9,732 nucleotides of DNA from an uncultured Ruminococcus sp. (GTDB taxonomy: Bacteria; Bacillota; Clostridia; Oscillospirales; Ruminococcaceae): the NCBI GenBank assembly GCA_945867875.1, contig CAMBJF010000079.1, positions 1 through 9,732 on the forward strand. Reading direction: 5' to 3'. A program made the position numbers and the translations under genes. Below are positions 7,921 to 9,732 of this stretch, one piece after another (within the stretch, counting starts at the first letter, position 1; each line of letters opens with the position of its first letter). The notes beneath the pieces are model-generated. The model saw nothing but the letters and a program-made list of their open reading frames with translations, did not search any database and was not told the origin of the DNA.

Positions 7921-7930
7921 ATAAAGCAAG

Positions 7931-7987
7931 TTAAAGCAGTTTTTTGCTTCCATTCAATTTTCCGTATATTTTCATTCTTTCGTTCAT
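7931..7987 (-). CDS. Possible 18-codon leader peptide upstream of the kinase
   Basis: A short open frame reads MNERMKIYGKLNGSKKLL and then stops. It is preceded on the - strand by GGAGG (7996-8000) with 8-nt spacing to the ATG, the best ribosome binding site in the intergenic region. It ends 26 nt before the first kinase GTG, in another frame. Because the kinase itself has no good ribosome binding site for its longest start, translation of this leader could control kinase expression by coupling or attenuation. The peptide is basic and not hydrophobic, and I recognise no homologue. A chance ORF is possible, although the strong ribosome binding site argues against it. Confidence 0.4.
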   Translation of the reverse strand: MNERMKIYGKLNGSKKLL

Positions 7988-8018
7988 TTTATTTTCCTCC
8001 GCATTTTCCGAAAACATT

Positions 8019-8070
8019 TGCCATATTTTGGCATTTATCTACATCTTACCACAAAATTTCCATATTTTGG
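8019..8070 (-). promoter_or_regulatory. Paired CCAAAATATGG boxes flanking a candidate kinase promoter
   Basis: On the - strand the 11-mer CCAAAATATGG occurs at 8060-8070 and again at 8021-8031, 39 bp apart. The second is embedded in a small dyad, TGCCA/TGGCA at 8019-8033. Between them lies TGGTAAGAT, an extended -10-like element whose hexamer is at 8043-8048; no recognisable -35 sits 17 bp upstream. The arrangement suggests a regulator bound on both sides of a promoter firing toward the kinase. It is a pattern-based proposal. Confidence 0.4.
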
Positions 8071-8120
8071 TGTGCTGTCAGCTAACAAAATAAAAAAATG
8101 TATTATCCGCTTTTCACCGC

Positions 8121-8158
8121 CCACTTTTTTTCACCCCTGCACTTGACATTCAATAAAA
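8121..8158. repeat. 38-bp direct repeat, copy 2 (regulator promoter)
   Basis: Second copy of the segment at 7883-7920, with five mismatches confined to the first 15 bases. On the + strand it supplies the TTGACA -35 element of the regulator promoter and the left arm of the operator dyad. On the - strand its start-codon equivalent runs into a stop (GTG CAG GGG TGA), so it is not a working second kinase start. Confidence 0.8.
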
Positions 8159-8171
8159 TTTATGATACCAT
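8143..8171 (+). promoter_or_regulatory. Promoter of the XRE-like regulator
   Basis: A consensus -35 TTGACA at 8143-8148 is followed after 17 bp by TACCAT at 8166-8171, preceded by TGA (extended -10 element). The expected transcription start is near 8178. The whole promoter lies inside a large dyad, so its use is probably controlled by the dyad-binding protein. Confidence 0.65.
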
Positions 8172-8190
8172 AATTTCAATTGAATGTCAA
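8143..8190. promoter_or_regulatory. 48-bp dyad operator, perfect 12-bp outer arms
   Basis: The outer arms TTGACATTCAAT (8143-8154) and ATTGAATGTCAA (8179-8190) are perfect inverted repeats. The inner 12 bases on each side match at 8 of 12, so 20 of 24 positions are symmetric about the 8166/8167 centre. The dyad covers the -35, the -10 and the transcription start of the XRE-like regulator, as expected for autorepression. The same 12-mer recurs at 7905-7916 beside the kinase start, and its 8-base core CATTCAAT recurs at 7951-7958. Confidence 0.75.
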
Positions 8191-8210
8191 CAATAAGAGG
8201 ATTTTGCAAA

Positions 8211-8633
8211 ATGATAAAAAACACGGAAGAAATGGAACATGAGATCACAAGGACGGATAATATATACGATCTCATTGACAACAGCTCCGACAGTTTCAGA
8301 AGCGAAACTGTTTCGGAATATCTGAAAACAAAGCTTGCGGAAAAGGGTATGAAAGCCGCAGAAGCCGTCCGCAGATCAGGGATAGAGCGCTGCTACGGTC
8401 AGCAGATAATCTCGGGGATAAGAACGCCTTCCCGTGATAAGCTTGTCGCAATATCTTTCGGAATAGGTCTCAGTCTTGACGAAGTAAACGAGCTTATGAA
8501 AATTTCCTGCAACCGTCCGCTTTATTCCCGTGATAAGCGGGACGCCGTTATCATATACGGGATATCCAACGGTCTTGACATAAGCAAAGTCAATGATATA
8601 CTTTACGAAAAGGGCATTGACATCATTGAATAA
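8211..8633 (+). CDS. XRE-like helix-turn-helix DNA-binding protein
   Basis: 140-residue cytoplasmic protein. The N-terminal 30 residues are acidic and probably flexible. Residues about 35-98 resemble a lambda-repressor/Cro (XRE) fold: VSEYLKTKLAEKGMKAAEAVRRSG, then a recognition-helix-like RCYGQQIISGIRTPSRDKLVAIS (60-82), then GLSLDEVNELMKIS (86-99). Residues 100-140 (SRDKRDAVIIYGISNGLDISKVNDILYEKGI) form a second short helical unit. I chose the ATG at 8211 because AAGAGG (8195-8200) is 10 nt upstream. An in-frame ATG at 8184 lies within the operator and close to the transcription start, without a ribosome binding site. It is divergent from the membrane kinase, and the 12-mer shared by both starts suggests it represses both. 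Phosphorylation by the kinase is a plausible but unproven switch. Confidence 0.85.
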   Translation: MIKNTEEMEHEITRTDNIYDLIDNSSDSFRSETVSEYLKTKLAEKGMKAAEAVRRSGIERCYGQQIISGIRTPSRDKLVAISFGIGLSLDEVNELMKISCNRPLYSRDKRDAVIIYGISNGLDISKVNDILYEKGIDIIE

Positions 8634-8651
8634 GCGGCGATGCATTTTTCC

Positions 8652-8680
8652 TTGACAATACCCCCGATATATGCTATAAT
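8652..8680 (+). promoter_or_regulatory. Consensus promoter of the ZIP transporter gene
   Basis: TTGACA at 8652-8657 and TATAAT at 8675-8680, both perfect, are separated by 17 bp, and TGC precedes the -10 hexamer (extended -10). This is the strongest promoter in the window. The predicted start near 8687 gives a leader of at least 53 nt. Confidence 0.88.
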
Positions 8681-8691
8681 AAACTCAGACA

Positions 8692-8748
8692 GATAAGCAA
8701 AAACGTTTATCGGTCATACAAAGATGTATCGGTTAGCGTATGCTAATC
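8692..8748 (+). promoter_or_regulatory. Hairpin-rich leader of the ZIP gene
   Basis: Three consecutive hairpins can be drawn. GATAAGC (8692-8698) pairs with GTTTATC (8705-8711) with one G-U pair. ATAC (8716-8719) pairs with GTAT (8726-8729). GGTTAGC (8731-8737) pairs with GCTAATC (8742-8748) with one G-U pair. The third holds the ATG at 8740-8742 partly in its loop. It also reads as a DNA dyad, loosely like metal-repressor sites of the DtxR/MntR type. I recognise no known riboswitch class. Confidence 0.4.
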
Positions 8749-9555
8749 AGATCAAACGAAAGGGTGATAGCCATTACTGCGGAAATTTTTCGGGGAATAC
8801 TTATTCCCTTTCTCGGAACATCTCTCGGTGCATTATGCGTAGTTTTTATGAAAAATGAGTTTCATCTTTCAGTACGCAGGGCGCTCATAGGCTTTGCGGC
8901 GGGAGTTATGACCGCTGCATCGGTGTGGAGCCTGCTTATCCCGTCAATGGAGCAGTCGGCGGATATGGGAAAACTCGCTTGGATACCTGCCGCTGTGGGA
9001 TTTATTGCGGGCATCGCATTCCTGCTCATTCTCGATAACATTATCCCTCATCTTCACATAAACGCCGAACAGGCGGAGGGACCTCACAGCAGGCTGAAAA
9101 AGGCCACAATGCTCGTGCTGGCGGTCACTCTCCACAATATCCCCGAGGGAATGGCTGTGGGCGTAGTATATGCGGGAATGGCGGCGGGAAACGGTACTAT
9201 CAGTGCATCGGGTGCTCTTGCCCTCGCCATAGGAATAGCCATTCAGAATTTCCCCGAGGGAGCTATTATCTCAATGCCCCTGAGAAACGAGGGTATGTCA
9301 AAGGGAAAGGCGTGCCTTTACGGCATACTGTCGGGAGCGGTGGAGCCTATCGGAGCGGTCATAACCATACTTGCGGCGGGACTTATCGTTCCCGCACTCC
9401 CCTATCTTCTGAGCTTTGCGGCGGGAGCTATGCTTTATGTGGTGGTTGAGGAACTTATCCCCGAAATGTCGGAGGAGCCTCACTCAAACATCGGCACGGT
9501 TTTCTTTGCGGCGGGGTTTGTTATTATGATGATACTTGATACGGCGCTTGGATAA
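8740..9555 (+). CDS. ZIP-family divalent metal transporter (ZupT/GufA-like)
   Basis: 271-residue polytopic membrane protein of the ZIP family, importing zinc or related divalent metals into the cytoplasm. About eight membrane helices are visible. The metal-binding motifs are HNIPEG (132-137) in helix 4 and QNFPEG (169-174) in helix 5, with VEPIGA (201-206) and VEELIPE (236-242) in later helices. A short His-containing loop PHLHINAEQAEGPHSR (103-118) follows helix 3. The start is uncertain. The ATG at 8740 has no ribosome binding site and lies in a hairpin loop; the sequence AAAGGGTGAT (8759-8768) looks like a Shine-Dalgarno element and would serve an ATT at 8773 (4-nt spacing), while GTG 8764 overlaps it. 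The gene has its own consensus promoter and a downstream terminator, so it is a single-gene unit. Nickel import for urease is possible but nothing shows it. Confidence 0.92.
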   Translation: MLIRSNERVIAITAEIFRGILIPFLGTSLGALCVVFMKNEFHLSVRRALIGFAAGVMTAASVWSLLIPSMEQSADMGKLAWIPAAVGFIAGIAFLLILDNIIPHLHINAEQAEGPHSRLKKATMLVLAVTLHNIPEGMAVGVVYAGMAAGNGTISASGALALAIGIAIQNFPEGAIISMPLRNEGMSKGKACLYGILSGAVEPIGAVITILAAGLIVPALPYLLSFAAGAMLYVVVEELIPEMSEEPHSNIGTVFFAAGFVIMMILDTALG

Positions 9556-9564
9556 AAACAAATA

Positions 9565-9611
9565 CCCTGAATGACATATTGGACGGGTCATTCAGGGCGT
9601 TTTTATTTTTT
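9565..9611. terminator. Bidirectional terminator after the ZIP gene
   Basis: CCCTGAATGA (9565-9574) and TCATTCAGGG (9588-9597) form a perfect 10-bp stem with a 13-nt loop. A T-rich tract (9600-9611) follows on the + strand, and the - strand has T-rich sequence after the same stem (9551-9564). It lies 9 nt after the ZIP stop and 5 nt past the stop of the convergent partial gene, so it can serve both. Confidence 0.9.
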
Positions 9612-9687
9612 CTTTCTGAAATTCTTCATATTTATCTCGGGGACAGCGAGATTTTCAAAAATAAGGTCCCCGTCCTCCTCCTTGGAG
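9603..9687 (-). CDS. C-terminal 28 codons of an unidentified gene, cut by adapter
   Basis: On the - strand an open frame runs to a TAA at 9603-9605 and ends PEINMKNFRKKK, with an acidic stretch SKEEDGD just before. The position, convergent to the ZIP gene and sharing its terminator, supports a real gene end. Everything upstream is lost because the sequence changes to adapter at 9688. Too little remains to name a family. A gene caller may extend it into the adapter to an artificial ATG at 9704, adding the non-biological residues MCIRDS. Confidence 0.5.
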
Positions 9688-9732
9688 CTGTCTCTTATAC
9701 ACATCTCCGAGCCCACGAGACGCTACGCTATC
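9688..9732 (+). other. Illumina Nextera adapter with i7 index (sequencing artefact)
   Basis: Positions 9688-9706 read CTGTCTCTTATACACATCT, the Nextera mosaic end. Positions 9707-9721 read CCGAGCCCACGAGAC, the read-2 side of the adapter. Positions 9722-9729 read GCTACGCT, which I recall as the N709 i7 index, and ATC begins the P7 sequence. This is untrimmed library adapter at a contig end, not genomic DNA and not a natural Tn5 end. Confidence 0.98.

Noticed and set aside
7905..7933. Second + strand promoter using the TTGACA in repeat copy 1
   Set aside because: The position 17 bp downstream reads AAGTTA, not a -10, and no + strand gene follows until the regulator.
9688..9706. Natural Tn5-like transposon end
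   Set aside because: The mosaic end is followed by the synthetic read-2 adapter arm and index, which proves library origin.

Overview
The window looks like a contig from a gut or rumen Gram-positive anaerobe of the Ruminococcus / Oscillospiraceae type. This is inferred from the ATG/GTG starts with GGAGG-type ribosome binding sites, the codon usage, a fused urease gamma/beta gene, an ECF-free layout with canonical TTGACA/TATAAT promoters, and a Hanks-type kinase paired with a small XRE-like regulator. The species cannot be fixed from sequence alone. The right end is not biological: the last 45 bases are Illumina Nextera adapter with an i7 index, so the contig ends inside a sequencing read.

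Positions 1-5776 are a urease operon on the + strand. An AT-rich control region (1-137) holds tandem 18-bp repeats, an extended -10 promoter and a 19-bp palindrome. Two small membrane proteins of unknown function follow, then ureAB (fused), ureC, ureE, ureF, ureG and ureD, all closely spaced or overlapping. This gives all structural subunits (UreAB, UreC) and all four nickel-insertion accessory proteins (UreE, F, G, D). No urea or nickel transporter is recognisable in the window. All nickel ligands, the carbamylated lysine and the flap histidine are present in UreC, so the enzyme should be functional.

Positions 5777-6344 hold a YczE/DUF6198-like membrane protein that lacks its N-terminal portion and has no convincing start, suggesting a deletion scar just after ureD. 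A terminator hairpin (6350-6381) separates it from a convergent gene.

Positions 6384-8633 are a divergent signalling module. A membrane Ser/Thr kinase with an extracytoplasmic domain carrying two Asp-rich calcium-loop-like motifs lies on the - strand, and a small XRE-like DNA-binding protein lies on the + strand. The roughly 300-bp intergenic region between them is dense with signals: a 48-bp near-perfect dyad covering the regulator promoter, a third copy of the same 12-mer at the kinase start, a 38-bp duplicated segment, paired CCAAAATATGG boxes and an 18-codon ORF with an excellent ribosome binding site.

Positions 8634-9687 hold a ZIP-family metal transporter behind a consensus promoter and a hairpin-rich leader, a bidirectional terminator, and the last 28 codons of an unidentified convergent gene cut off by the adapter.
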